Positions 45,347 to 53,727 of a DNA stretch of 64,000 nucleotides are shown piece by piece. Below the pieces are notes generated by a model. The model was given only the letters and a program-made list of their open reading frames with translations. It did not search any database and had not been told where the DNA came from. Position numbers and translations under genes: made by a program. Location: positions 1-64,000 of the forward strand of contig JAIXRJ010000046.1 in the NCBI GenBank assembly GCA_027485235.1. The letters are read 5' to 3'. The stretch comes from Comamonadaceae bacterium. GTDB taxonomy: Bacteria; Pseudomonadota; Gammaproteobacteria; Burkholderiales; Burkholderiaceae_C. Numbering within the stretch: the first letter of the stretch is position 1; each line of letters begins with the position of its first letter.

Positions 45347-46837
45347 TCAACAGAGCGCTTGTGCCAGCCGCTGTGCTGTCAGGGCTTGTTGTGCAGGCCA
45401 AGTGTCTGCAAGTTGACCATGTTGGTGGACCGCTGAGCACGCAGCCGACCATGCGCTCATGCCTTGTGCCATCCGAGCGCCAATGAGGCCTGCCAAAACG
45501 TCGCCATTGCCGCCGATGGCGAGCTTGCCGCAGCCACTGGTGTTGATGCGGGGTGTTTGACCTGGCGCTGTGATCACGGTGCCGGAACCCTTGAGAACGA
45601 CGACACAGTTGAAAGTCTCGGCCAGCGCCTGGGCTGACTCAAGCCGATGGTGTTGCACGTGTTGTGTGTCTTTTTTTAACAGCCGAGCCGCCTCAAGGGG
45701 GTGTGGGGTGATGACAGTCGTTTGTTGAAACCCACGCTGGCGCAGGGCTTGTGCCCATGCCTCTTCCTGGGCAGTGGCGTTCAGCCCGTCAGCGTCGAGC
45801 ACCAGATGGTCACTCCGCGCCAAAACATCATCCAGCACTGTCTTCACCGTTTGTCCACCACCGCAGCCACAAACCACAACCAGATGCTCCAATTCAAGTT
45901 GTGTCCATGGGCGTTGCATGAGGTCGGGCGCTAGGGTGTTTGTGCAGTCGCCCAGCAGGCTCAAGAAAACCCGACCAGCGCCTGCGTGCAGGGCGGCCGT
46001 TGCGGCCAAAATGGCGGCACCACTCATGCCCATGCCGTGCAAGGCCATGGATTCTCCGCCAATGATGGCGACATCGTCATGCTGGCCTTTGTGGCTTGCG
46101 TGATGCCGGTGGCGGTGTTCAGTAGGCACGTTCAGCCATGCTTGCGGCGAACATGGAGGCTGGAGATCTTTGCCATCGTCGTCCAGATTTGCACACCAGA
46201 TTTCTCCGCAAGCATCTCGGCCATGTCCCATGAACAAACCGGCTTTGGCGGCCAAGAAAGTCAAGGTGTGGTCCGCTTGCACAGCGCTTGCGGTGGGTGA
46301 CCGACTTAGCCATTGCCCTGATTCAGGGTGGAGTCCTGTGGGCACGTCCAATGCCAATACCTGCGCCTTGGATTGGTTGATGGCGTTGATCCAGTTTTGA
46401 ACCTCAGGACTCTGTGTCCGATTTGCACCCAATCCCAACAGGGCATCAATGCACAAATCTTGGGGGCTCATCAGTGCAAGCCAATCGCTGGGCAAATCGT
46501 TTTGAACGGGCACTCCCGCTTTCAAAGCGCGGTCCAAGGCAGCTTGCGCATCGGCGGCTTTTTTGTTGGGGTTGACCATCAGGCTGACCCGCACTGATTT
46601 TCCAGACAAGTGCAACTGCCTGGCGGTTTCCAGACCATCTCCGCCATTGTTGCCCGGTCCTGCAGCGATCCAAATGCGTTGTGCATGCGGGGCTATGGCA
46701 TTCGCCAGGTGGGCCGCGGCCAAGCCGGCCTTTTGCATCAAGGGCGTTTGGCTTTGGGCCTGAAGTCTTCGCTCCAAACATTTGATGCCCTTTGTCGTGT
46801 AAACGGGCCATTCGGAAGCGGTGACCAAGCGCTGCAT
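45347..46837 (-). CDS. nnr: Bifunctional NAD(P)H-hydrate repair enzyme (epimerase and dehydratase)
   Basis: The 496-residue protein fuses a YjeF N-terminal epimerase domain (about 1-215; GPGNNGGDGLETARQL, ALDVPTGLHP) to an ADP-dependent dehydratase domain (about 225-496; GAGRVFLS, LDADGLNA, TPHPLEAARLL, GNGDVLAGLIGA). It restores hydrated NADH and NADPH. The start at 46837 (MQRLVTASEWPVY) fits the domain, and the upstream open frame overlaps the amidase. The gene is five bases behind the amidase gene on the same strand. Confidence 0.93.
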   Translation of the reverse strand: MQRLVTASEWPVYTTKGIKCLERRLQAQSQTPLMQKAGLAAAHLANAIAPHAQRIWIAAGPGNNGGDGLETARQLHLSGKSVRVSLMVNPNKKAADAQAALDRALKAGVPVQNDLPSDWLALMSPQDLCIDALLGLGANRTQSPEVQNWINAINQSKAQVLALDVPTGLHPESGQWLSRSPTASAVQADHTLTFLAAKAGLFMGHGRDACGEIWCANLDDDGKDLQPPCSPQAWLNVPTEHRHRHHASHKGQHDDVAIIGGESMALHGMGMSGAAILAATAALHAGAGRVFLSLLGDCTNTLAPDLMQRPWTQLELEHLVVVCGCGGGQTVKTVLDDVLARSDHLVLDADGLNATAQEEAWAQALRQRGFQQTTVITPHPLEAARLLKKDTQHVQHHRLESAQALAETFNCVVVLKGSGTVITAPGQTPRINTSGCGKLAIGGNGDVLAGLIGARMAQGMSAWSAACSAVHQHGQLADTWPAQQALTAQRLAQALC

Positions 46838-46842
46838 ACCGA

Positions 46843-48198
46843 TCAGGCTTTGCGAAGAAGGGGTTCGAGCAGCAAGGCCAATTGCAAAATGGTGTCGTCG
46901 TGCATGGCGCCGTGCCATGCCATCAGACCGACTGGCAATTCGCCCGCCTCATGACAGGGCAGGCTGATCCCGCAGCCGTCCAATGTGTTGACGGCTGCCG
47001 TGTTTCTGAGCAACAGAGCGTTGACCCTAAAGAATTCAGCATTGCGTTCGGCCCCAGGCGCGACGTCTTTCCAGCGTGGTGAGACGATGGGGGTGGTGGG
47101 CGACAGCACGGCATCATGGTGTCGCAAGGCGCTCTCTATGCGCCGGATCCATTCGGCGCGTGCCTGCAGCAAGTCAATGTATTCATGGGCCATCATGCCG
47201 GCACCCAGTTGGATGCGTTGTGCGACTCGGGGGTCATAGTGGTCTGCATGTTTTGCCAGAAGTTGCCTGTGCCAAGCGTAACTCTCGGATGGACTGAAAC
47301 CTCCGGACTTCAGCATGGGCCCCATTTCCAGCAGTTCAGGCAGGTCTATGTCTTCTATTTGGGCGCCTGCAGTGCGCAGTGTTTGCAGGCTGCGCTCAAA
47401 GACGCGACTGACATGTTCATCCAAGTCGTCTTGCATGAAGTCCCGAACCACAGCAAGCCTGTAGCTTGCCAAGGGTTTGTCGGTTTTGGGCACGGTGCGA
47501 GCCGACAGGATTTCGTGTGCAAGAACCGTGTCCCGAACGGACCGTGTCATGGCGCAAACAGTGTCCAGCGTGGTCGACAAGGGCAGGGCACCTTGTGTGG
47601 GCACAAGGCGTGCTGTGTTTTTGAAGCCCACCAATCCATTGAGTGCTGCCGGAATTCGTATTGACCCCCCGGTGTCAGACCCTAGCCCAATAAATGCAGC
47701 CCCAGTGGCCACGGAAACGGCTGCGCCCGAACTGGACCCACCGGGCACTCGGGCTTCATTGGGCGCACCGACTGGCGAGTTGGTGAGTGCATCCCATGCA
47801 GCTGGGGTGCCATAGTGTGGATTGATGCCCACGCCTGAAAATGCAAACTCCACCATATTGCTGCGTCCGATGAGCCCGGCACCCGCATCGCGCAAACGCG
47901 CTACGGCATATGCGTCGTGCTTGGCAGGGGGCTGCTCGTTCAAAACCACCGACCCCGCTTTGGTCACTTGCCCTTGCACATCAAACAAGTCCTTGACCGA
48001 AACCGCCAGACCGCTCAACGGCGAAACTTTGGCACTGGCTTGCTTGGCCGTGTGCATGAGGGAGTCGGGAGTCAGCAACAGAAACGCGTCTTGGCAGCTT
48101 GAGCCACTTGCAATGTCCAGGCAGGCTTGAGCAACGGCTTGTGGGTGGATTCGGCCATCCAAAATGGCTTGGCGTGTGGCGATCAGGTCTTGTTTCAT
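46843..48198 (-). CDS. Amidase (amidase signature family)
   Basis: The 451-residue enzyme has the Ser-Ser-Lys triad of the amidase signature family: Lys69 in SVKDLFDV, Ser of PGGSSSGAA (155-157) and Ser179 in GSDTGGSIRIP. It resembles small-molecule amidases rather than GatA, whose partners GatC and GatB are not nearby. Substrate unknown. It precedes nnr by five bases and probably shares its transcript. Confidence 0.88.
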   Translation of the reverse strand: MKQDLIATRQAILDGRIHPQAVAQACLDIASGSSCQDAFLLLTPDSLMHTAKQASAKVSPLSGLAVSVKDLFDVQGQVTKAGSVVLNEQPPAKHDAYAVARLRDAGAGLIGRSNMVEFAFSGVGINPHYGTPAAWDALTNSPVGAPNEARVPGGSSSGAAVSVATGAAFIGLGSDTGGSIRIPAALNGLVGFKNTARLVPTQGALPLSTTLDTVCAMTRSVRDTVLAHEILSARTVPKTDKPLASYRLAVVRDFMQDDLDEHVSRVFERSLQTLRTAGAQIEDIDLPELLEMGPMLKSGGFSPSESYAWHRQLLAKHADHYDPRVAQRIQLGAGMMAHEYIDLLQARAEWIRRIESALRHHDAVLSPTTPIVSPRWKDVAPGAERNAEFFRVNALLLRNTAAVNTLDGCGISLPCHEAGELPVGLMAWHGAMHDDTILQLALLLEPLLRKA

Positions 48199-48232
48199 GG
48201 TCTTTTGCCCAGTTTGGCCGGTATCGGGATGC

Positions 48233-48238
48233 TATAAT
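48233..48238 (+). promoter_or_regulatory. Probable -10 element of rpsB
   Basis: A perfect TATAAT lies 165 bases upstream of the rpsB ATG, on the far side of the structured leader. A TTTGGCC sequence upstream is not at consensus spacing for a -35. Confidence 0.5.
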
Positions 48239-48322
48239 CCTAAGGCTTTGTTGAGCTAAAAGTCTGTTTATCAGGTCGCTGATCCAAGATAAAAGACTCC
48301 TGCGAACCAAGCTCATCCGCGA

Positions 48323-48376
48323 ACCCGTCACATCAAGGTGTTGCGCCAATCTGATTGGTGCGATCAGTGGACGGGT
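48323..48376 (+). promoter_or_regulatory. Structured rpsB leader, candidate S2 autoregulatory element
   Basis: An outer stem ACCCGTC (48323-48329) with GACGGGT (48370-48376) encloses a hairpin GCGCCAAT/ATTGGTGC (48343-48361, with one G-T pair) in a 150-base leader ahead of rpsB. Ribosomal protein S2 controls its own mRNA through a leader structure in enterobacteria. Whether this one binds S2 is an inference from position and foldability. Confidence 0.5.
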
Positions 48377-48402
48377 TTTAGACACAACCTTTGGAGTACT
48401 TT

Positions 48403-49152
48403 ATGTCCGTCACCATGCGTGAAATGCTGGAAGCCGGTGTCCACTTTGGCCACCAAACCCGTTTCTGGAACCCCAAGATGTCCCCGTTCATCTTTGGCCA
48501 CCGTAACAAAATTCACATCATCAACCTGGAAAAGTCGCTGCCGATGTTCCAGGATGCGATCAAATTTGCCAAGCAGTTGTCTGCCAACCGCGGCAACATC
48601 CTGATGGTTGGCACCAAGCGCCAAGCTCGTGAGTTGGTCGCTGCAGAAGCCCAACGCGCTGGCGTGCCTTTCGTCGATCAGCGCTGGTTGGGTGGCATGT
48701 TGACCAATTTCAAAACCGTCAAAACTTCGATCAAACGTTTGAAGGACATGAAGGCCCAGCAAGAAATCGGCCTTGACAGCCTCAGCAAAAAAGAGCAATT
48801 GATGTTCAAGCGCGAGATGGAAAAGCTCGAAAAAGACATCGGCGGCATCCAAGACATGGCCACTTTGCCTGACGCGATTTTTGTCATTGACGTCGGTTAC
48901 CACAAGATCGCCATCGCAGAAGCGAAGAAATTGGGCATCCCTTTGATTGGTGTGGTGGACTCCAACCACTCGCCAGAAGGCATCGACTACATCATCCCCG
49001 GCAACGACGATTCGGCCAAGGCGGTTGCTCTGTATGCCCGTGGCATCGCTGACGCGATCATCGAAGGCCGCGCCAATGCGGTCAACGATGTGGTCAAGGC
49101 CGTGTCCGAAGGTGAAGACGAATTTGTTGAAGAAGCCAACGCTTCTGCCTGA
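48403..49152 (+). CDS. rpsB: 30S ribosomal protein S2
   Basis: The 249-residue protein begins [22 protein letters not shown], the usual S2 start, after a GGAG site. [21 protein letters not shown] and GVVDSNHSP are conserved. The C-terminus is acidic. It is the first gene of the rpsB-tsf-pyrH-frr operon, preceded by a structured leader and followed by an attenuator. Confidence 0.98.
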   Translation: MSVTMREMLEAGVHFGHQTRFWNPKMSPFIFGHRNKIHIINLEKSLPMFQDAIKFAKQLSANRGNILMVGTKRQARELVAAEAQRAGVPFVDQRWLGGMLTNFKTVKTSIKRLKDMKAQQEIGLDSLSKKEQLMFKREMEKLEKDIGGIQDMATLPDAIFVIDVGYHKIAIAEAKKLGIPLIGVVDSNHSPEGIDYIIPGNDDSAKAVALYARGIADAIIEGRANAVNDVVKAVSEGEDEFVEEANASA

Positions 49153-49169
49153 GCCCTCAAGACTCGTTG

Positions 49170-49197
49170 AAAGGGGCTTCATTGCCCCTTTTTTTTA
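49170..49197 (+). terminator. Attenuator between rpsB and tsf
   Basis: AAAGGGGC and GCCCCTTT pair around TTCATT and are followed by a run of T residues, forming a clear rho-independent terminator 18 bases behind the rpsB stop. It reduces, and need not abolish, transcription of tsf; a similar rpsB-tsf attenuator is known in E. coli. Confidence 0.88.
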
Positions 49198-49229
49198 ATC
49201 TGACTTTTAGACTGAATACGGAGAAAAAA

Positions 49230-50123
49230 ATGGCTGTAATTACCGCAAGCATGGTCGCTGAACTGCGCGCAAAAACCGATGCCCCCATGATGGAATGCAA
49301 AAAAGCATTGACCGAAGCCGAAGGCGACATGGTCAAAGCCGAAGAGTTGCTGCGCGTCAAACTGGGCACCAAAGCAGGCAAAGCCGCTTCGCGCGTGACG
49401 GCCGAAGGCGTGGTCACCAGCTTTGTCAGTGGCACCACAGGCGCCATGATCGAAGTCAACTGCGAAACCGATTTTGTGACCAAGAACGACAGCTTCTTGG
49501 CTCTAGCCAATGCCGCCGCCAAGTTGGTTGCTGAACACAACCCAGCCGACCTGGTGGCCTTGGGCGAGTTGCCTTACAGCCAAGACAGTTTTGGTCCCAC
49601 TTTGGAAGAAGTGCGCAAGGGCTTGATCGGCAAAATCGGTGAAAACATGAGCTTTCGCCGCTTCAAACGCGCCTCTGGTGGCGCCCAAATTGCCAATTAC
49701 CTGCACGGCACCCGCATTGGTGTGTTGGTGGAATATGCCGGCAACGAAACAGCAGCCAAAGATGTGGCCATGCATGTGGCGGCCATGAAGCCCGTGTCGT
49801 TGACCAGCGCCGAAGTGCCTGCTGACCTGATCGAAAAAGAACGTTCGGTCGCTGCAGCCAAGGCACTGGAGTCGGGCAAGCCTGCGGACATCGCCACCAA
49901 AATGGTGGAGGGTGCCGTGCAAAAGTACCTGAAAGAGGTGTCCTTGTTCAACCAGACCTTCGTCAAGAACGACAAGCAAACGGTTGAGCAGATGCTCAAG
50001 GCCACCGATACGACGGTTCAATCCTTCACTCTGTTCGTGGTCGGAGAAGGGATTGAAAAGAAAGTCGACGACTTTGCAGCTGAAGTGGCGGCCCAAGTGG
50101 CGGCCGCACAAAACGCGGCTTGA
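49230..50123 (+). CDS. tsf: Elongation factor Ts
   Basis: The 297-residue nucleotide exchange factor of EF-Tu begins [20 protein letters not shown] after a GGAGAAAAAA site, with the UBA-like domain (about 1-55) including the CKKAL motif, then the core with [13 protein letters not shown] and HVAAMKP. The open frame starts earlier but the ATG at 49230 is the family start. Confidence 0.98.
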   Translation: MAVITASMVAELRAKTDAPMMECKKALTEAEGDMVKAEELLRVKLGTKAGKAASRVTAEGVVTSFVSGTTGAMIEVNCETDFVTKNDSFLALANAAAKLVAEHNPADLVALGELPYSQDSFGPTLEEVRKGLIGKIGENMSFRRFKRASGGAQIANYLHGTRIGVLVEYAGNETAAKDVAMHVAAMKPVSLTSAEVPADLIEKERSVAAAKALESGKPADIATKMVEGAVQKYLKEVSLFNQTFVKNDKQTVEQMLKATDTTVQSFTLFVVGEGIEKKVDDFAAEVAAQVAAAQNAA

Positions 50124-50181
50124 TTCCCCGTCCCCACGTCTGAATGGCCTTTTTCCCCAAATGATTTCCAAGGAGTCCCCC

Positions 50182-50904
50182 ATGACCTCAGCCAAGCCAG
50201 CCTACAAGCGCATTTTGCTCAAGCTGTCTGGCGAGGCCTTGATGGGCGATGACGCCTTTGGCATTAACCGCGCGACCATTGTTCGCATGGTTCAAGAGAT
50301 CGCCGAAGTCACACGTTTGGGCGTCCAAGTGGCGGTGGTCATCGGTGGAGGGAATATTTTCAGGGGCGTGGCGGGAGGCTCTGTGGGCATGGACCGCGCC
50401 ACAGCCGATTACATGGGCATGTTGGCCACCGTCATGAACTCTCTGGCTTTGGCCGATGCGATGGACAAAGCGGGTTTAACTGCGCGTGTCATGTCGGCCA
50501 TTGGCATTGACCAGGTGGTCGAACCCTATGTACGCCCCAAAGCCTTGCAATACCTCGAAGAGGGCAAAGTTGTGGTGTTTGCTGCGGGTACGGGCAATCC
50601 TTTTTTCACCACTGACACCGCTGCTGCGTTGCGGGGGGCGGAGATTGGTGCAGAGATGGTGCTCAAAGCCACCAAAGTGGATGGTGTGTATTCTGCCGAT
50701 CCGCACCTGGATCCTACGGCCACCCGTTACAGCGAAATCAGTTTTGACGAAGCCATCTCGCGCAATTTGGGCATCATGGATGCCACTGCGTTTGCGCTGT
50801 GCCGTGACCAAAAGCTGCCCATCAAGGTGTTTTCGATCATCAAAAACGGTGCCTTGAGGCGCGTGGTGATGGGCGAAGACGAAGGCACTCTCGTCTACGC
50901 TTGA
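50182..50904 (+). CDS. pyrH: UMP kinase
   Basis: The 240-residue amino-acid-kinase-fold enzyme phosphorylates UMP. It has [35 protein letters not shown] and VDGVYSADP. The ATG at 50182 has an AAGGAG six bases upstream and gives the usual start; an ATG seven codons earlier lies in the ribosome binding site. Confidence 0.97.
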   Translation: MTSAKPAYKRILLKLSGEALMGDDAFGINRATIVRMVQEIAEVTRLGVQVAVVIGGGNIFRGVAGGSVGMDRATADYMGMLATVMNSLALADAMDKAGLTARVMSAIGIDQVVEPYVRPKALQYLEEGKVVVFAAGTGNPFFTTDTAAALRGAEIGAEMVLKATKVDGVYSADPHLDPTATRYSEISFDEAISRNLGIMDATAFALCRDQKLPIKVFSIIKNGALRRVVMGEDEGTLVYA

Positions 50905-50927
50905 TTTCGTTTGAAGAGGAGAACCCC

Positions 50928-51488
50928 ATGACGATTTCTGACATCAAAAAAACAGCTGAAACCAAGATGGAACAATCCATTGCGGCTTTCAAAAACAACC
51001 TCACCAAAATTCGAACAGGGCGTGCCAACCCAGCTTTGCTGGACACGATCTATGTAGACTATTACGGTTCTCCCGTGCCCTTGTCGCAGGTGGCTAACTT
51101 GTCCTTGATCGACTCGCGCACCATTGGTGTCCAGCCTTGGGAAAAGAGCATGGCTGCGAAGATTGAAAAGGCCATTCGCGAAAGTGATTTGGGCTTGAAT
51201 CCCGCATCCATGGGTGACTTGATCCGTGTCCCCATGCCGCCCATGAGCGAAGAGCGCCGCAAAGAGATGACCAAGTTGGCGCGTACCGAGGGTGAAAATG
51301 GCAAGATTGCAATTCGCAACTTGCGTCGCGATGCCAATGAGGCGGTCAAAAAATTGGTCAAAGACAAACTGGCTTCTGAAGACGACCAAAAACGCGCTGA
51401 AGTTGATGTGCAAAAATTGACGGACAAACGGATGATGGAAATTGATCAATTGGTCACGGCCAAAGAGCAAGAGATCATGGCCGTCTGA
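50928..51488 (+). CDS. frr: Ribosome recycling factor
   Basis: The 186-residue protein splits the post-termination ribosome together with EF-G. The tRNA-mimic helix bundle has [29 protein letters not shown] and a terminal EIM segment. The start ATG at 50928 follows a GAGGAG site. A strong terminator follows 38 bases behind the stop, before cdsA. Confidence 0.97.
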   Translation: MTISDIKKTAETKMEQSIAAFKNNLTKIRTGRANPALLDTIYVDYYGSPVPLSQVANLSLIDSRTIGVQPWEKSMAAKIEKAIRESDLGLNPASMGDLIRVPMPPMSEERRKEMTKLARTEGENGKIAIRNLRRDANEAVKKLVKDKLASEDDQKRAEVDVQKLTDKRMMEIDQLVTAKEQEIMAV

Positions 51489-51526
51489 GTCTGCGAACAC
51501 CGCCGTGGCGACCCACGGTCTGAATG

Positions 51527-51549
51527 GCCGCCATTTGGCGGCTTTTTTT
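51527..51549 (+). terminator. Rho-independent terminator behind frr
   Basis: GCCGCC pairs with GGCGGC around ATTT, followed by seven T residues. It separates frr from cdsA, at the place where uppS normally stands. The cdsA ATG follows 11 bases later, so cdsA must depend on read-through or on a promoter inside frr. Confidence 0.85.
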
Positions 51550-51560
51550 CTGGAGAATGC

Positions 51561-52409
51561 ATGCTCAAGCAACGAATCATCACCGCACTGGTCTTGCTGG
51601 CCTTGCTTTTGCCGGCTTTGTTTGCGGTCAACCCATGGCCATTCATGGCCTTGACGGCGGTGATGATGGCAACCGGTGCTTGGGAGTGGGGCCGCTTGAA
51701 TGCGATGGGTCCTTGGTGGTCTTGGGTTGGCGCGCTGTGGACCTTGGCGATGTGCGGCTTGACATGGCGCATGGGATGGGTTCATTCCACGCCGCCATTG
51801 CTTTGGTTGGTGGCCGGAGCAGGCTGGGTCTTACTGGGTGCCTGGATGATCCAGCGCGGTGTCTCTGGGTGGGCTGTGTGGTCCAAAATGTTGCGCTGGA
51901 GTGTGGGTCTGTTTTTGTTGGCCTTGGCCTGGCTGGCATTGGCAAAAGCCCATCTGCGCGGGGTTAATTTCTTGTTGTCGGTGCTGGTTCTGGTTTGGGT
52001 TGCGGATGTGTTTGCCTATTTCTTTGGCCGTGCCTTTGGTGGACGCTGGGTGGACGTGAAACTGGCGCCCAGCATCAGCCCCGGAAAGAGTTGGGAAGGG
52101 GTTTTTGGCGGGATGCTCGGTGTATTTGTGCTGGCCTTGATTTGGGTTGAGGTCGATCGCCACTGGGACCTGGCAGATATGAGTTTTTTTTCCTTGTTGT
52201 TCGCCAAAGGGGCGTGGCTGGCCTGGCCTGCCTTGCTCTTCATGTCGGCCATGAGCGTGGTGGGCGATTTGGTGGAGTCCCTAGTCAAGCGCAGTGCGGG
52301 CATGAAAGACAGCTCGGCCCTGTTGCCGGGCCATGGCGGCGTACTGGATCGCGTTGACGCATTGCTGCCGACATTGCCTTTGGCAATGATGTTGGTGTCT
52401 TGGATTTGA
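51561..52409 (+). CDS. cdsA: Phosphatidate cytidylyltransferase
   Basis: The 282-residue membrane enzyme makes CDP-diacylglycerol from phosphatidate and CTP. It has about eight membrane helices and the signature VKRSAGMKDSSALLPGHGG with LDRVD near the C-terminus. It begins 72 bases behind frr, just after a terminator. In most relatives uppS lies between the two. The stop overlaps the region of the dxr start. Confidence 0.96.
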   Translation: MLKQRIITALVLLALLLPALFAVNPWPFMALTAVMMATGAWEWGRLNAMGPWWSWVGALWTLAMCGLTWRMGWVHSTPPLLWLVAGAGWVLLGAWMIQRGVSGWAVWSKMLRWSVGLFLLALAWLALAKAHLRGVNFLLSVLVLVWVADVFAYFFGRAFGGRWVDVKLAPSISPGKSWEGVFGGMLGVFVLALIWVEVDRHWDLADMSFFSLLFAKGAWLAWPALLFMSAMSVVGDLVESLVKRSAGMKDSSALLPGHGGVLDRVDALLPTLPLAMMLVSWI

Positions 52410-52423
52410 TGGAGTTACTTCAC

Positions 52424-53620
52424 ATGCAGAGCAAAAAAACCATCACCATTTTGGGGTCGACGGGATCTATTGGAAAGAGCACTTTGGACGTTTTGGCACG
52501 CCACCCCGAGGCTTATTCAATCCATGCCTTGACCGCATCGGGTCAAGTGGATTTGATGTTGTCTCAATGCGCTCGATTTCGTCCTGCAGTTGCGGTCATG
52601 GCTCGGGAAGATGCGGGCCGCATGCTGGCAGACAAAGTCAAAGCAGAAGGCTTGCCGGTAGAGGTCCGTTGGGGCGCCGCGGCGCTGGACGAAGTGGCGA
52701 GCGCAGTGGAGGTCGATGCGGTCATGGCTGCGATCGTTGGCGCAGCCGGTCTCTCCCCATGCTTGGCGGCTGCCCGAGCGGGAAAGCGGTTGTTATTGGC
52801 CAATAAAGAAGCGCTTGTCGTAGGGGGTGAGGTGTTTTTGACCGCGGTGCGCGAAGGCGGCGCAACCTTGTTGCCGATCGACAGTGAGCATTCGGCCATC
52901 TTTCAGTCTTTGCCTGAAGACCCTCGTGCTTGGTCGCGCCGTGTTCACAAAATCATTTTGACTGCCTCGGGAGGGCCCTTCAGGGAGCGAGACCCGTCCA
53001 CCCTCAAAGACGTGACGCCCGAGCAGGCCTGTAGCCACCCGAATTGGGTGATGGGGCGAAAAATATCGGTGGACTCTGCAACCATGATGAACAAGGCGCT
53101 TGAGGTGATTGAGGCACGCTATTTGTTTGGCATGTCGCCAGATCAACTGGAGGTGGTCATTCATCCGCAAAGTGTCATTCACTCGATGGTTCAGTACAAA
53201 GACCATTCGGTTGTGGCTCAATTGGGCACACCGGACATGCGTGTGCCGATTGCCTATGGACTGAGTTGGCCTGAGCGCATGATTTCTGGCGCTGCTGCCT
53301 TGGATTTTCATGCCCTTGCCGCCATGACGTTTGAAGCCACAGACAGCCAAGGTCACCCTGAGCGCTTTCCCGGTCTCCATTTGGCCTGGGAAACCCTCAA
53401 GGGCGTGCCTGGCAGTTGTGCGGTGCTCAACGCGGCCAACGAGGTCGCTGTGGCGGCATTTTTGAATCGTGAGATACGATTTGATCAAATCCATGCGGTC
53501 AACCGGTCAACGCTGGATGCGTGGGCGGGTCCCGAGCCCCATAACTTATCTGACTTGTACGAGCTCGACCGCCGAGCCCGGGAGACAGCGACAGCCAAGC
53601 TTGCGCAACAGAGTGCTTGA
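52424..53620 (+). CDS. dxr: 1-deoxy-D-xylulose 5-phosphate reductoisomerase
   Basis: The 398-residue enzyme performs the second step of the MEP isoprenoid pathway. It has the NADPH loop ILGSTGSIGKSTLDVL at the N-terminus, LANKEALVVGG, the metal site DSEHSAIFQ, TASGGPFRE and VDSATMMNKALE. Starts at 52409 and 52424 are possible; 52424 has a GGAG ten bases upstream and starts near the conserved fold. rseP, which usually follows, is missing. Confidence 0.95.
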   Translation: MQSKKTITILGSTGSIGKSTLDVLARHPEAYSIHALTASGQVDLMLSQCARFRPAVAVMAREDAGRMLADKVKAEGLPVEVRWGAAALDEVASAVEVDAVMAAIVGAAGLSPCLAAARAGKRLLLANKEALVVGGEVFLTAVREGGATLLPIDSEHSAIFQSLPEDPRAWSRRVHKIILTASGGPFRERDPSTLKDVTPEQACSHPNWVMGRKISVDSATMMNKALEVIEARYLFGMSPDQLEVVIHPQSVIHSMVQYKDHSVVAQLGTPDMRVPIAYGLSWPERMISGAAALDFHALAAMTFEATDSQGHPERFPGLHLAWETLKGVPGSCAVLNAANEVAVAAFLNREIRFDQIHAVNRSTLDAWAGPEPHNLSDLYELDRRARETATAKLAQQSA

Positions 53621-53727
53621 ACGTTTGCAGCTTGGCGACCACATGGGCCAGTGGCTCACTTCCTTATGGCCTGCGATATGATGATCGGCGCTTTGAGAGA
53701 CGCTTTTTTATTACCATTGGGTCATCC

